DNA of 64,000 nucleotides from Choristoneura fumiferana (taxonomy: Eukaryota; Arthropoda; Insecta; Lepidoptera; Tortricidae). Shown here piece by piece: positions 37,201 through 47,760 of the stretch. The position numbers were made by a program, and so were the translations under genes. The DNA is taken from assembly GCF_025370935.1 (NCBI RefSeq), contig NC_133472.1, forward strand, positions 18,904,411 through 18,968,410, given 5' to 3'. The notes beneath the pieces are model-generated. The model saw nothing but the letters and a program-made list of their open reading frames with translations, made no database searches and was not told the origin of the DNA. The first letter of the stretch is position 1. Every line of letters begins with the position of its first letter.

Positions 37201-40200
37201 TATAATAATTTTTATTATTTTTAATTATTGAGTACTTAAAGGTTTTTAATTTATATTCAAAGCATGCCTGTTTTTAGGGTTCCGTAGTCAAACAGAAACC
37301 CTTATAGTTTCGCCATGTCTGTCCGTCAGCTGTCTATCTGTCTGTCCGCGGCTAAGCTCAGAGACCGATGTTATTAGAACGCTGTAATTTGGCATGAATA
37401 TACATATCAGTCACGCCGACATTGGTAAAATAAAAAAATAAAATAAAAATTTAGGGTACCTCCCACAGACGTAAAGTGGGGCTGATTTTTTTTACTAACC
37501 CCATAGTGTGGGGTATCGTTGGATAGGGCTTTTAAAACCATTACGGGGTTGCCGATTGACGATTTTTCGATTCAGTGATGTGTTTGCGAAATATTCAACC
37601 TGTCTAAAATCTAAACTGTTAAAGGAACCCTATTGGACTTGGGCGTGTCCGACACGCTCTTGACCGATTTTTATTTTTTATTTTTCTGACTGTTTATACA
37701 GGGTGTAATCGTTAAGTGTAGCCAGGGGATTATTCTGTAAATATATATAACAAATATCAGAAATTTTACTCTGATATCGTAAGTACGTTACCCAATGAGT
37801 AAAATCACATTAATAACTTTATTAAATTAAAGAAGTAATATTAAATAGGTATTAAATTAAAACGCTCCCATACATTTAGTACCCACGACGTTCCTTGAGG
37901 CTGTTTGCCTATCGTAAGAGATAAAACTGTTAAAGATTAATTATTTACATGAATAAACTGTGATAAAATAATAAAACTCTCTTTTATGAAATAATAAATC
38001 AAACATATATGTACATATTTTGTTTGCGGCAGTGTCAGCAGTTACTCGAAGTGACGCCCTCAATGTGCGATACATTGACGGGCCCTCTTCAACGTTTATA
38101 ATAGTAGATTGTTGCTCCAAGCAGAAAGTTATTTAGTACTGCACCGAGTGCCAATTTGAAGCACGAGCGTCAGCGAGGGCTTTAAAAAGCACGAAGGCAA
38201 TATAAATTACTTAATGCGAGGTACATAATCTGCTTTTCTTTCAACTATTACAGGAATAGTAGACAAAAAAAAACTCATGCTAAGCTAAACAAATAATAGG
38301 AAAGAAATGTCACTAGCACTCGATGATTCCATTTTTGTAAATTTACATTCGCACTCTCAAAAAATGTACACGGAAAATTCGCAAGGTTCTAAAACAATGC
38401 AATAAAGGATTTTCATACATTTTTTCTGCTCTAGAGCAGAAAAGTCCCGCTTTTTGCTGGGTATTTACTGCGGTTATGATGAAATTAAAGCATAGTTGGA
38501 AGAAAATGATTTCTTCTTTGAATTTGAAAATGATAATAGGGCATATTATTAGCCAAAGCTCTGCGCAGGGACGTCAGTTCTCTTTATATTTTGTTGCCAT
38601 GACAGATCATGACCAAAGAGTATTATAGAAATCAATACTTATAGAAATCATGATATATTTATTAGTAACAAAATAACATGATATTTACATCAATAGTAAC
38701 GATAGATTTTATATTTCCAAAAATTTAATTGAAATAATATGATACTCGTATCGCCATAGCATTTAAGATACTCAAAAAACTGTTTACGGTTTTGTGCTAG
38801 TGCTGCACTCTGTTGGCAGAAAATTGCAGTAATATTCCCTATTGATTGATATGGATACCCATTGGATACCTATGTGGATAAAATAAAAGAATTCATGAAT
38901 CATTATAATAATGGTGAAATGAGTAGGCATTTAAAACTAAATCCTATTAACTAACGGCGTACTAAATGTATTGGAGGGTTTGAAGTAAATATTTTGTTTA
39001 AAAAAAAGTTATTGATGTGATTTTACTCATTGGGTAACGTACTTTCGATATCAGTTTAAACTTTTCTGATATCTGTTATATTTACGAAATCATCGCCTGG
39101 CTTCACTTAACGATTACACCCTGTATAAATATTGTTTGTATACTTTAACATAGGTAGGTACTCGTCGGTCAACCCACATACATAGTGAGGTAGAGAGATC
39201 TTAGTTAGGCAGTTAACTAATGAGGAGGGAGGTGTCTTTTTTATTGTAATCATTCTAATTTTCTTATGACAATGGGTTTTGTCACTGAGTCATCCAAAAA
39301 AGAGAACAATACATTTAGGCATGATCTGAATAAAATATCGCTTCATGATCGTGTAGGGCAAAAGATGACCTGTTTCAGCCTTGTCGAGCCTTTTGTACGA
39401 GTTGTTTAAATTTTATTGGTCGTTATAGACGTGACTTGAATCTGAATAATCTGGTGTTGCGAGTGTCTATGGGCAGTGGTGAGCTCTTACCATCAGGAGA
39501 CCCACTTGCTCGTTTGCCATCCAGGAATAAAAAAAAATTTAAAAAAAACTGGTTTGAGCTTGGAATTAATTATTATTTTCAATCTCTCTTTATATCTCGA
39601 TTAGCTCTTAGTATTGAGCTGAGTAGCAATGAGGAAAAATAAAACCAAACATCAAAAGTAAATACCTACTTAGCAAATGTTATACCTAGTTAAGTTGCCC
39701 TTTTTTACATTTTACTATTATTTTAGTTATGTTTCGATTTAGTTATTACTCCGATCTTTGGCTGATTTTGAAGTCTACAAATATTTTATCTATCTCTACA
39801 ATGCAACGTGTTATTTTTAATTTCCATTAGCTTTAAGGGAACATACAACAAGTTAAAGGAAGTTAATTTTTGCAAGCCACTGGTCGCCAAGTTTTTATCG
39901 CAGTAAAACAGTAGACAAAAAGATTTATGTTCTTTATTTATTACTAAACCCAAAATTTTTATTATAGATCCATAATTCCAATGGGTATTAATGCTAATTA
40001 TTTCCAAAATTTCCATCTTCGACATTTGCAATATTTTGTTTTTATCCCCGTTTGTTTGCAATTTAAAATGTAACGAATCGATTAGACAAATTTAAGAAAA
40101 ATAGTTTGATTATTTAAGCCATAAGTACTTAGGTGCAGTACAATTAAGATTTAAAAAATCAAGAGCTAAGTCCGTGGTATAAATGCAATAGGTCAAACAC

Positions 40201-40989
40201 AAAAGTTGTAACACCATTTGTCTCGTTAAGTCAGCGCAATATCAAGCAATAACGTCAGGTAATACAGCCAGGTAGAATAACAGCTTGCAACTTTTATGGA
40301 TACCCGTAGATATCTATCTATTATTATTATATTATTGCACGTTATGTTAGTTTTATTGTACGATGCAATAGCTTGGTGCTCAATTTATAAATATTCTACT
40401 AATGAAGTGATATGCCAAAATGTTAGCATACCTATGTAACTATGTATTACGTTAGCTTACACTCGTAAGTTTCTGAAGGATTTTTTATCCTATCGCTTCA
40501 AACGTAGAATTTAAACTACTTATTTACTTCTCTTTCAGTAATCTGGTAGCGAATTTTTATGGTATTACCTATTAACTTTATCAATAAGATGATAGAGCTG
40601 ATAAGGTTGACAAAAATATGCATTGAAATAGAAATATGTACATACAAAGTAAAAAAATAAAGAAAGGGATAAATTGTTACAACATGTTATTGTCTGTAAC
40701 TATATCAAGAAATACAATACGTACAAACATGAATTTGGTAGAAGATTTCTAGAACTAGATTCACAAGTTCATTGAACAGCATAAAAAAAACCTTTTTTTA
40801 ATTTTGAATAATTTTTCCAAATAATGCCATAATTTTAAAAATATAGATAACCGGCATGTTATCATGATTACATTAGAGTAACTTACGTGTAGTGAGGGAG
40901 TTGTCGCTCTCCGCCGCTTCTCCGTTGTGGCATATAACTGCCAGGCACAGGATCAACAGACATTTCAGGCATCGGTCAGCCATTTTCAT
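22226..40989 (-). CDS. Takeout/JHBP-family secreted protein 4 (5 exons, 259 aa)
   Basis: On the - strand, exons 40989-40887, 27256-27016, 25805-25672, 24380-24231 and 22377-22226 sum to 780 nt, a 259-residue ORF ending TAA. Phases are 1, 2, 1, 1, as in genes 1 and 2. The leader CLKCLLILCLAVICHNGEA is a signal peptide. ATG codons at 40989 and 40983 (MKM) are both possible starts. The pair Cys41/Cys51 lies in CSRSDPALDAC, then ARGLPDLGVPAVEPLLIERL, a beta-rich middle (VLPRIEITGRYEVSGQVLLF) and the C-terminal EAMNQFLNNNAAEIIEEMRP. It resembles gene 3 in the 'VEPLLI' and 'GEAMNQFLN' regions, suggesting they are closer relatives. Intron 1 is 13.6 kb and full of transposons. A secreted hydrophobic-ligand carrier is predicted. 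Confidence 0.92.
22576..23200. mobile_element. Nonautonomous DNA transposon with TIRs, 625 bp
   Basis: The ends are tagtagattgttcaacaagg and ccttgttaaacaatctacta. The inverted repeats extend about 130 bp with mismatches (for example tttcactttgaatgcgagg opposite cctcgcattcgaagtgaaa). No transposase is encoded. It is in the intron between exons 4 and 5 of JHBP gene 4. Confidence 0.8.
23836..23945 (+). mobile_element. SINE 3' half
   Basis: The copy contains tatccgttgcctac, caagctttgctta and ggtactagatcaattggtgt, matching the tail of the SINE at 51505-51775. Confidence 0.7.
24872..25500 (+). mobile_element. 'gccaagagcgtg' repeat family, long copy
   Basis: The copy runs from aaaccggccaagagcgtg through 'ccgtagccattacgaa', 'aaggaaccctaaaaaac', 'cggacggacagacaat' and 'atagcgaaactg'. 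It ends beside a short hairpin (ccattttggctccgg and its complement, 25479-25510). It is in the intron between exons 3 and 4 of JHBP gene 4. Confidence 0.75.
29644..29773. repeat. Foldback MITE (family with 50535-50636)
   Basis: The left end is caggggggctaatacgtaat, the right end ttcgtagtagcccccctg; 'tcgaaaatcgaagttcgta' is mirrored. A second family member is at 50535-50636, with fragments at 4320-4364 and near 57600-57670. Confidence 0.75.
30081..30280. repeat. Foldback MITE, 200 bp
   Basis: The ends are gcggcaattacactgcgtcg and its near-complement (cgactcagtataattgccgc). The interior is GC-rich and shows several internal gcggc/gccgc pairs. Confidence 0.7.
30530..31212 (+). mobile_element. 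'gccaagagcgtg' repeat family with nested MITE
   Basis: This is a long copy from gccaagagcgtgtcggacac to ctacggaaccctaaaaa. The 176-bp GGTACC MITE (30854-31029) is inserted inside it. Confidence 0.8.
30854..31029. repeat. 176-bp MITE with GGTACC ends (copy 2)
   Basis: It has the same length and ends as 7060-7235. It is nested in an older repeat, so its insertion is younger than that host copy. Confidence 0.85.
31630..31800 (-). mobile_element. Second tRNA-like SINE family fragment
   Basis: The reverse strand carries a box-B-like head (gggttcgattcccagcgctg). Its flank includes 'gcgacatctctttgtctggg' and a mirrored 'tagatgtcgct'. A related head piece is near 32345-32410. Confidence 0.45.
32621..33454. 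mobile_element. Foldback DNA element, 834 bp, carrying a GC-rich segment
   Basis: The terminal inverted repeats begin acattgtgtcttaagggcgg and continue about 90 bp ('aaataaggaattacgaacga', 'ttagaagcccgaagtcga'). The related element at 44568-45111 has the same termini. A GC-rich block at 33127-33240 reads on the - strand as an open segment with HMLRQGEGGAAKSAA. No transposase was seen. Confidence 0.8.
33483..33666. repeat. Short repeat with GGGGGTT-type ends
   Basis: The repeat runs from ggaaaccccccgactttgtc to acttgcgtcgggggttaaaa. It contains 'cagacagacagacagataca' and 'taaccgattttgataaaac', a pattern common in lepidopteran introns. Confidence 0.6.
34560..35350. repeat. AT-rich cluster of a short 'CACCTAAWTAAT' motif around a CpG-rich core
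   Basis: Variants of (c/g)acctaataaat, ccacctaaattga and caccaaataatat recur between 34570 and 34740. Inverted forms (attattaggtgacagatct and similar) follow between 35140 and 35345. They flank a reverse SINE tail (34797-34950) and a CpG-rich core (34975-35095, 'cgctcgcttcgctcgctcg'). Confidence 0.5.
34797..34950 (-). mobile_element. SINE 3' half (reverse)
   Basis: The segment includes agccccaaactaagcaaag, ttctatgggtgctaaacaac and a (ta)n stretch, matching the tail of the SINE at 51505-51775 in reverse. Confidence 0.65.
35755..35835. other. CpG-rich patch in intron 1 of JHBP gene 4
   Basis: A short block of dense CpG ('gccgacgccggcgcgggcgc') stands in AT-rich intron. It could be an alternative promoter or a transposon remnant. 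ORFs of 76 and 68 codons cross it but carry no recognised motif. Confidence 0.35.
35966..36587 (-). mobile_element. 'gccaagagcgtg' repeat family (reverse)
   Basis: It starts agggttccgtagtcaactag and ends cacgctcttggccggttttt, a full-length-like reverse copy. Confidence 0.8.
36875..37075. mobile_element. Dispersed lepidopteran repeat
   Basis: The copy runs from aaaactagcttttgcccgcg to gtaatattagtaaggatt and includes gtgcatttttccgggataaa. It is the same family as 3440-3756 and 9905-10110. Confidence 0.65.
37273..37672 (-). mobile_element. 'gccaagagcgtg' repeat family (reverse, internally deleted)
   Basis: It begins tttagggttccgtagtcaaa and ends gacacgctcttgaccgattt. It is shorter than the neighbour at 35966-36587, having lost the middle. 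Confidence 0.75.
37697..39125. mobile_element. Nonautonomous DNA transposon with TIRs, 1.43 kb
   Basis: The ends are tacagggtgtaatcgttaag and cttaacgattacaccctgta, with arms of about 130 bp ('acccaatgagtaaaatcaca' mirrored). The interior has no transposase. Internal 'agtagattgttgctccaa' and 'acgagcgtcagcgagggctt' look like a second nested element. Confidence 0.85.
39460..39535 (+). mobile_element. Repeat 3' tail (family of 57847-58120)
   Basis: The segment contains ctatgggcagtggtgagctc and ctcgtttgccatccaggaat, followed by poly(A). Confidence 0.65.
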
Positions 40990-41129
40990 TTTCGAGAAAA
41001 TATTATTAACAAATCAATGCGAATACAGATTCGATACCACCAAATTAAAAACACTTTTTCGTACTATAACGAATACAAAAATATTTCTACTGTTTTCGTT
41101 TTTGACAGAAGAAAAATTACAATGCAAAG

Positions 41130-41300
41130 TGCTGGCTCGTCGCTGGGCAGGTGGCGGGCGTGTGCACGGAGGAGCCGCCGGCGGGCGCGTGTCTCATTTT
41201 GTTTGAAGTGAAAGCCCTAGAGACGATGTGTTTTATTCTCGGGTAATTTTCGTCATCCCTCGTCGCCCCCCACCTCGCCATCAAACAAACTACAAACTCC
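41130..41300 (-). promoter_or_regulatory. CpG-rich block upstream of JHBP gene 4
   Basis: GC-rich patches (ggcaggtggcgggcgtg, gagccgccggcgggcgcg) lie 140-310 bp upstream of the ATG on the transcribed strand, placed like the block upstream of JHBP gene 1. Promoter or 5'UTR function is inferred from position only. Confidence 0.35.
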
Positions 41301-41805
41301 ATGTGCTCGCGCCGCGGCCCGACGAATCACACTTTTAATCTCACTCGAATTTCCCGCCGCATACGCACGGTAATTTCAGCTCACCCATGGTTATGTCATG
41401 CGAGACTCGCAAGTGCCCGGAACAATGAGCACAAGGGATTAGCCAATTGGACCCCCCCTTATTTCAATTCACCGCTTGTTGCGCAAAATTAAATACAAAG
41501 TAAACTTAGGAAATACAAGTAGCGAAGTATTTGTTAACTTTAATTTAAAATTACCTGGCAGACCGGACCGAGCTTCGCTCGGTCTAAGACTCGAAAACAA
41601 GTGTTTTTACTAAAAATAAGACGAAACTAGATCGATTGTTGTTGGCACACGAAACCAAAAGCAATTTTTATCAAAATCCTTGGAACCGTTTCTGAGATCC
41701 CAGAATAATAATAAAAGATATACTCGTTTAAAGGTATGATTGATTAGATACTGAAAGTAGCGTTTTATAGAGTAGGCGCCAAGGGAAGTTGCGTATGCAA
41801 AATTA

Positions 41806-42867
41806 GGGTACCGCATTCTGTGAATAGTTTTGAACTCAGAAACGCTTGCAAATTATGATTCTGAATGTTGCCAGGAGATCCGGTGGTTCATTTTTTTTTA
41901 TACCCCATCCCTTTTAACATCATCTAAATGGACTGAAAAAATTGCTTTTAGAACATTTTAATAACTAATTTCGAGATAACATTATTTTTTTTACAAGTTT
42001 TTAAACATATACCGAGTCAGTTGATAACTTTTATTTTTAGTAATAAGAAAAAAGTATTTCATTATTTTTTTTTTTTTAATACAATCTTTTTGCTTACTGT
42101 ACTTTTTGTTGGTTGAACTTTTATCGTCATCTAAACTACATTTCCGTGCCAAATTTCAAGTCGATGCCATTTTAACCGTTGAAGAGTTCCGTCCTTCAGA
42201 GACGATCCTAGTTGGACCACCAGGATTTCAGTATCTGATATAAGTATGGCAAATTTCTTGTCAATCCAGTTACTGGAAGTGGGTCAAATTCAACTTGCAA
42301 GATTTGACCCGCACATTTGTACATACAGACATACATACATTGCAAGTTAAATGAAAGCATGTAAAAATTTAATATTGTCAGGAAAATAATTATTAAAATG
42401 GCTTTAGCATTTTTCAGTCCATTTACATGATGTCAAAGTCAAAGTCAAAATATCTTTATACAATTTAGACTAAAACAAGCACTTATGAATGTCAAAAAAA
42501 AATCTACCACCGGTTCGAAAAAACCTCTGTTGAGAAGAATCCGGCAAGAAACGCAACGAGGTATATTTTTTTAAACAGATGTACAATATAATTAAATGAT
42601 ATCTATACATCACAAGTATTTAACACAACTTTATTTTTAACACAGTAGGTTCGCTATTTGAAGGGATCGCTAATGCGGATCGGAATTATTTCCAAATATC
42701 CCTGTCCATGATATAATCATTAACTTTATAATACGCCTTAGATATTAATGTCTTCTTGAGTTCAGGTATAAAAATAAAATGGACCACCGGACCTCCTGGC
42801 AACATTCAGAATCATAATTTGGAAGCTTTTCTGAGTTCAATACTATTCACAGAATGCGGTCCTATTT
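41806..42867. mobile_element. Nonautonomous DNA transposon with TIRs, about 1.06 kb
   Basis: The left arm (accgcattctgtgaatag ... tctgaatgttgccaggag) is mirrored at 42780-42865 with about 90% match over 90 bp. Inside at 42430-42570 is another common lepidopteran repeat (tctaccaccggttcg, agaatccggcaagaaac). No transposase was seen. Confidence 0.8.
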
Positions 42868-43564
42868 TATTTTCCTACTAGCGAAACCGGCTGCTGATGT
42901 TGTCCTGTCAGGAAAACAACACTAAGTACATTAAATATGATAGCATACCGACGCAGCGCCACACCTACTGGGTCAGATTACCTTATGTTTTCAAACCATC
43001 CAGGAACCTATTGAAACTTACCTTCAAAATGTAATCTAAATTGGTCCAGCCATTTAGGAGAAGTTAAGTGACAAACACATATACAGAAGAATTATATAAT
43101 ATTAAGATATGTTAAGGTCAACGGAAAGTACTGTTTGTATTGTACCCTGCAAATTTTGGTTCCTTTGAGTTTGACAGTGTCGAAATATAGGAACGATTTG
43201 TGCGGCATGCGGCCTTATCTTTTTTTTTAAGTTAACTTAGAAATTTGATTTTTTGCCGTAAGAACCTGGTCTAAACGATGAGAAAACTTTTTAAAAATAT
43301 ATGGGTAAAAACGGGAGTCGTTCTCAATTTTTAGCGTGACCAAGGGATTAAATGGCCAAAAATCCGATTGACAACTGTTGCGCACTAATTATGTCCAGTA
43401 TTATTAGGTGCAAGTGCAACACTAAAATCTGACTAGTTTTTTTTTCTACATCTAAGTAGGTAGATGACTGTTTCCATCATGTCCAGAGAGCGACTAAGGT
43501 AAGTATGTACTTCCCTACGAGTACCTATGTATGTCGAAACACGCTCAAACACCCTAATAAAGCC

Positions 43565-43900
43565 GAAATACACCCTAATATAATAAATACGAAAGTTTGT
43601 AAGTCTGTTTGTTTGTAAGTTTATTTGTTTGTTTGTTACTTCATCACGTCTAAATCGCTGAACCGATTTAGATGGAGTTCGGTATACAGATAATTTTAGT
43701 CCCGGGGAAGGACATAGCATAGTTTTTATCCCGGAAAATTGCATAGTCTTCGCGGGATAGTGAAAACCGAAATTTACGCGGATGGAGACGCGGATATCGG
43801 CTAGTATTATAAATGCGAAAGTTTGTAAGCTGTTTGTTTGTTTGTTACTTCATCACGACCAAACCGTTGAACCGGTTAAGATGTGATTTGGTATATAGAT
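43565..43900. repeat. Two tandem copies of a dispersed repeat
   Basis: The motifs 'ataaatacgaaagtttgtaa' and 'ataaatgcgaaagtttgtaa', each followed by tgtttgtttgttacttcatc and an 'aaccgatt/aaccggtt' segment, start at about 43580 and 43805. Related pieces are at 20570-20660, 23480-23625 and 52340-52480. Confidence 0.6.
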
Positions 43901-44189
43901 AGTTAGCGTCCCGACGCGTTAGTATGGCAATTCCTCTTCCGTCGGTGCCATTTCGGAAAATCACGAATTGGGAGATCTTTGATTCATTCACATACACTAG
44001 CGCTCATAGATCCGTGAGTCGACTAAATAAGCTTTTATCGTGTAAAATATATTTTTTAACAAATCTATCGGTTTGATTATAAAATGCGTATTTTAAATTG
44101 CCGCGGTGATGGCCGTCGATTTCGATACCCCGGTAATAGGCGCCGTTACCTTATTGTTTTTTGCCGTATGGGTGAATTTCACAAGCTTG

Positions 44190-46095
44190 AAATTTACCTA
44201 ATTTTGGTGGCTTTTTTTATTTTTGTTGTCCGAGTCAAAATGATATATCAACAATACGTTACAAGTCATAATAAATATTGTGTCGTAATGGCCCTTCATT
44301 ATAAATAGAAGTTTTGAAGATATTATGATTTTAGTAATTTGATTACCACCAAAATTGCTTGTACCCACCAAAATTAGATATATTGGCCACCAAAATTGCA
44401 CATCTACACCAAAATTAGATGTACTTGTGCTAATTCAAGGTAAAAAAAACATTTTTCTTGATCAAATTGTCTGCTGGATATAAAAGAAAATAAATGTTTT
44501 ATTAATCGTTTTAATTGTACCAAAATCTCTACGAAAATACAATGTTTAACTCGTAGTAACAAATAGTACATTGTGTCTTAAGGGCGGTAAATAAGGAATT
44601 ACGAACGAGCGTCTATTAGAAGCCCGAAGTCGATGATAATGCAATTATATTTTCATCACACTTGCTCTTAAACAGTGTCGTAACATGCAGGCTACTATGG
44701 TTGCAACCCCCCAAATAAAACCCTCGACCTTAATGTGCTTGTCATGAAACCCGTGGTCGGTAAATGAGTCATTGCCGGTACTAATTTTCTTGTCATGAAG
44801 CCCAAGGTCGATAAATGAGTGTGATACTGCATGGCGTGCTGGTCGTGCTGGCGTGCAGGAGCACGTCGGGCGCATGGTCAGGCTGGGGGAGGGCGGCGCG
44901 GAGGCTGGCGCTGCTATGAGCGTAGTCAGCGGTATCGGCAATTTTTGAAAAAATATTAGTTTTTCTTTTACAAATATACATTAAACATTGTATGTCGCAC
45001 GGGCGGTACTAGAATTACGAACATCGACTAACTAAAGCTCAGTCTTCGACTTCGGGCTTCTAATAGACTCTCGTTCGTAATTCCTTGTTTATCGCCCTTA
45101 AGACACAATGTACTATTCTTTTCGAGGACTTCTTCTCTTGATTGTTTTTTCTTGCGGTTAGCCATTCTAAAAAAATTAATTAAGTTTCATTGCAAATAGT
45201 GATAATTTAGTTTTATTGTAAAGGAGGTATCTAAGTGTTTATATTTTACTTGAAATAAGTGCATTGAGTCAATAATGTTGTAAATGCAAAGTTTTAAATG
45301 TAAAAGGCTTAAAAATGAAATTATAATTATGTGGGTGGGCTTCAAATTACCACCAAAACCACCAAAATTGATCCACCAAAATTAGAAAAAGTGCATAAAA
45401 AAATGATTAAAAACAAAGCCGTATCATTCACTTCCAATTTAACTTAATATTTTAAAAAGGAAACTTTTAACATGCCTCGCATATACTTCATACAAAAACA
45501 AGTATTGCTAAGTCATTAGTTACATACACCACCAAAATTGCATTAAAAAGTATTTTAACACACCAAAATTAGATACTTACGTGCTTGGCGGACAGATCCA
45601 GCAAGATATGGGACGTGTGTCATCGCTCAGTGCAGGAGCGGAACTAAACGCACAGGTTAATACACGTTTGTTGGTCTTATTGCGTTTCGTTCGACCACAA
45701 AAACATCTTCAATATTTACCACCAAAATTGCCAATTTCACATGGACAAATTTTAGTGCCTAGTTTTGAGTATAAATTCATGTACTAATATTTATTTATAT
45801 ATTGTTATAAGATACTTGAACTAATGAAGAATAAAATACAATGCATTTTTAGTTAAATAAATGGATGTTATGGTTCTATCATAGACATTCATCAAGAACA
45901 ACGGATACTGGACGCCACACCAAAATTATGATTTCAATGAAAAAAATTTTTTTTAATAAACATGAATGACTTTTATAAAACTTTGCAATTTGGCTTAAGA
46001 TAAAAATTTGTGTTTTCTTTTTAGAAAAAAAATTAAACCTCTAAAACAATTAGTCCACACCATAATTATCAGCTCTGCCACCAAATTTTCTCGCT
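44190..46095. repeat. Cluster of the motif CCACCAAAATTR
   Basis: At least ten copies of (c/a)caccaaaattg or caccaaaattag are scattered over 1.9 kb, for example near 44345, 44368, 44390, 44408, 45362, 45372, 45530, 45561, 45717 and 45920. One inverted form (aattttggtggc) is at 44201. The spacing is irregular. A foldback element (44568-45111) sits within the cluster. Confidence 0.6.
44568..45111. mobile_element. Foldback DNA element, 544 bp, relative of 32621-33454
   Basis: It has the same termini (acattgtgtcttaagggcgg). A GC-rich core at 44815-44930 reads on the + strand as QEHVGRMVRLGEGGAEAGAA, then SVVSGIGNF and a stop. The GEGGA piece and flanking DNA match the - strand of the other copy. 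Confidence 0.8.
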
Positions 46096-46176
46096 GAGAT
46101 AATCACCCGTATATAATGTTTTTTTTTCATCATGGTACATTATTGACACGACACAGCTTGTACTATGGATATCTAC

Positions 46177-46247
46177 TACGGCCGGGGATCGAACCCGGGA
46201 GCTCAAGCTTCGTAGTCAGGTTCTCTAACCACTTGGCTATCCGGTCG
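46177..46247 (-). mobile_element. SINE tRNA-like head (reverse)
   Basis: The segment includes gggatcgaacccgggagctc and tctctaaccacttggctatc, the reverse complement of a tRNA-like A/B-box head as at 51508-51585. It is not a functional tRNA because nothing forms an acceptor stem. Confidence 0.65.
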
Positions 46248-47328
46248 TCTAAATTTAAATTGAATGACATTAATTTCCAAAAGCATACATGTTTAATTAA
46301 TATTCGTAGTGGCTTAATTGCCTAGAAAGAACTATCTTTTTACGCAGTTACTTGAATATCTTACACAAAACAATTAGTTTTATCGAATGTAAGTCAAAAG
46401 TTTATCACTATCAAATATACGCACGTTATTTATAAACCTATTTAATGTGATTTGGTGGTAGTCAAGTAGTGCTATTGTGACCTTTTGTTAAACAAGCTAC
46501 GTTTTATTTTGATTTTTTAAAAACATACATCAATTTTAAATAATAATTAAATATTAGCAACGAAAAACCCGGCTAAGTGAACCATGTGAATTTCATAAGA
46601 ATCATGTGGCAATCATTCAATATTAAGTTTTGGCCGATCGACAACTTGGATAAACAAATAGCTATGATAGGTTTTCTTATAAGTTATACCTTTGAGCACT
46701 ACTGCCATATATAATCGAAACACTAATCCACCTATTCCAACTACACACCTCACTCGTAGGATCAAAAGGAAATAAACCTTCTGTAGGTACTTTACATGTT
46801 TCCTGAGCCATCATTAAAACTTGTAATTCCATCATTCAAAGCCATCATTAAAATTATTTTCCTTGCATTGATGATAACGCCTAAAATATTATAACTACGT
46901 GATGACAAGTTTCTATGGTGACCTAGGATTCAAATTGGTCACCGTGCCCTACACAAATATTTATATCATGAGTTCTACTGGCATAGACTGGCATGTTATA
47001 AATATATAATAATATTTTATTAATGGGTTAACTGAACTAAATATTTACAGACCAAATAATTAAAAAAACAAAAAATATCTTTGAAAATGTCCAATAAAAG
47101 CATAGTTTCCAGGAGACAGGGAGCGTTTCCGCGTTGAATAGCCAAGCTCAAACGTTACGGAAATAGCTGCCTGCCTTCTGGTCGCCAGACGTTTTTACCG
47201 GGCACGAAGAAATCTCTTTAACGAGTTCCTTCGCATCTAAACCCCAAGGGCCTAGGGTTTCTACCCCAGCCTAGGGTTTCCACCCCAAATATGTATATAC
47301 ATGACGAATTACAGCCTTCTATGGCTAA

Positions 47329-47760
47329 GTGTCAGCTGGCGCAGCGGCTGAAGCGGCGGAGGGCAGGAAAATATTAAAATACCAGGGTCTCGGTTCAGCA
47401 TACAATTTCGTTGCTGTCGGATTTCAGACCCTGGGTCCTTGGGGTCCCGGCGCACAAAATCTAATTAAAGAAGTGCATAAGCGCCTGGTCGACACTACTG
47501 GAGATCAAAGGCTGCAAAGGAGCAGGCTGCAGGCTGCTGAAAGCAAAGAGTTGGCAGGTAGGTATCTCTCTTAACGAATCGCCATCGCCATTCAACGAGG
47601 GAATGCTGCCAGCCTCTTGGGCACCATGCCAGGGGCCTTTTTTAGATTTAATTCAGTAGGTAATAAGTTTTTAAACTAGGTAGTTAGTTTATAATTAAGT
47701 TTTATATCTAGTTATTTTTTCTTAATTTCTTGTATTTAAATAAAGTTAGTCTAAACTACC
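47329..47760 (+). mobile_element. LINE pol C-terminus and 3'UTR fragment
   Basis: The translation shows KYQGLGSAYNFVAVGFQTLG, PWGPGAQNLIKEVHKRLVD and TTGDQRLQ. After one frameshift come IAIAIQRGNAASLLGTMPG and a 3' tail to about 47760. It is a dead copy, related to 1322-1560. Confidence 0.75.

Larger units (their letters stand above)
27257..40886 (-). other. 13.6 kb intron 1 of JHBP gene 4
   Basis: This intron separates the signal-peptide exon from the rest. Itemised contents include MITEs (29644-29773, 30081-30280, 30854-31029), three copies of the 'gccaagagcgtg' family, two large TIR elements (32621-33454, 37697-39125), SINE pieces and CpG-rich patches (34975-35095, 35755-35835). No additional exon was recognised. 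27300-28300 and 39600-40880 look like plain AT-rich DNA. Confidence 0.7.
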
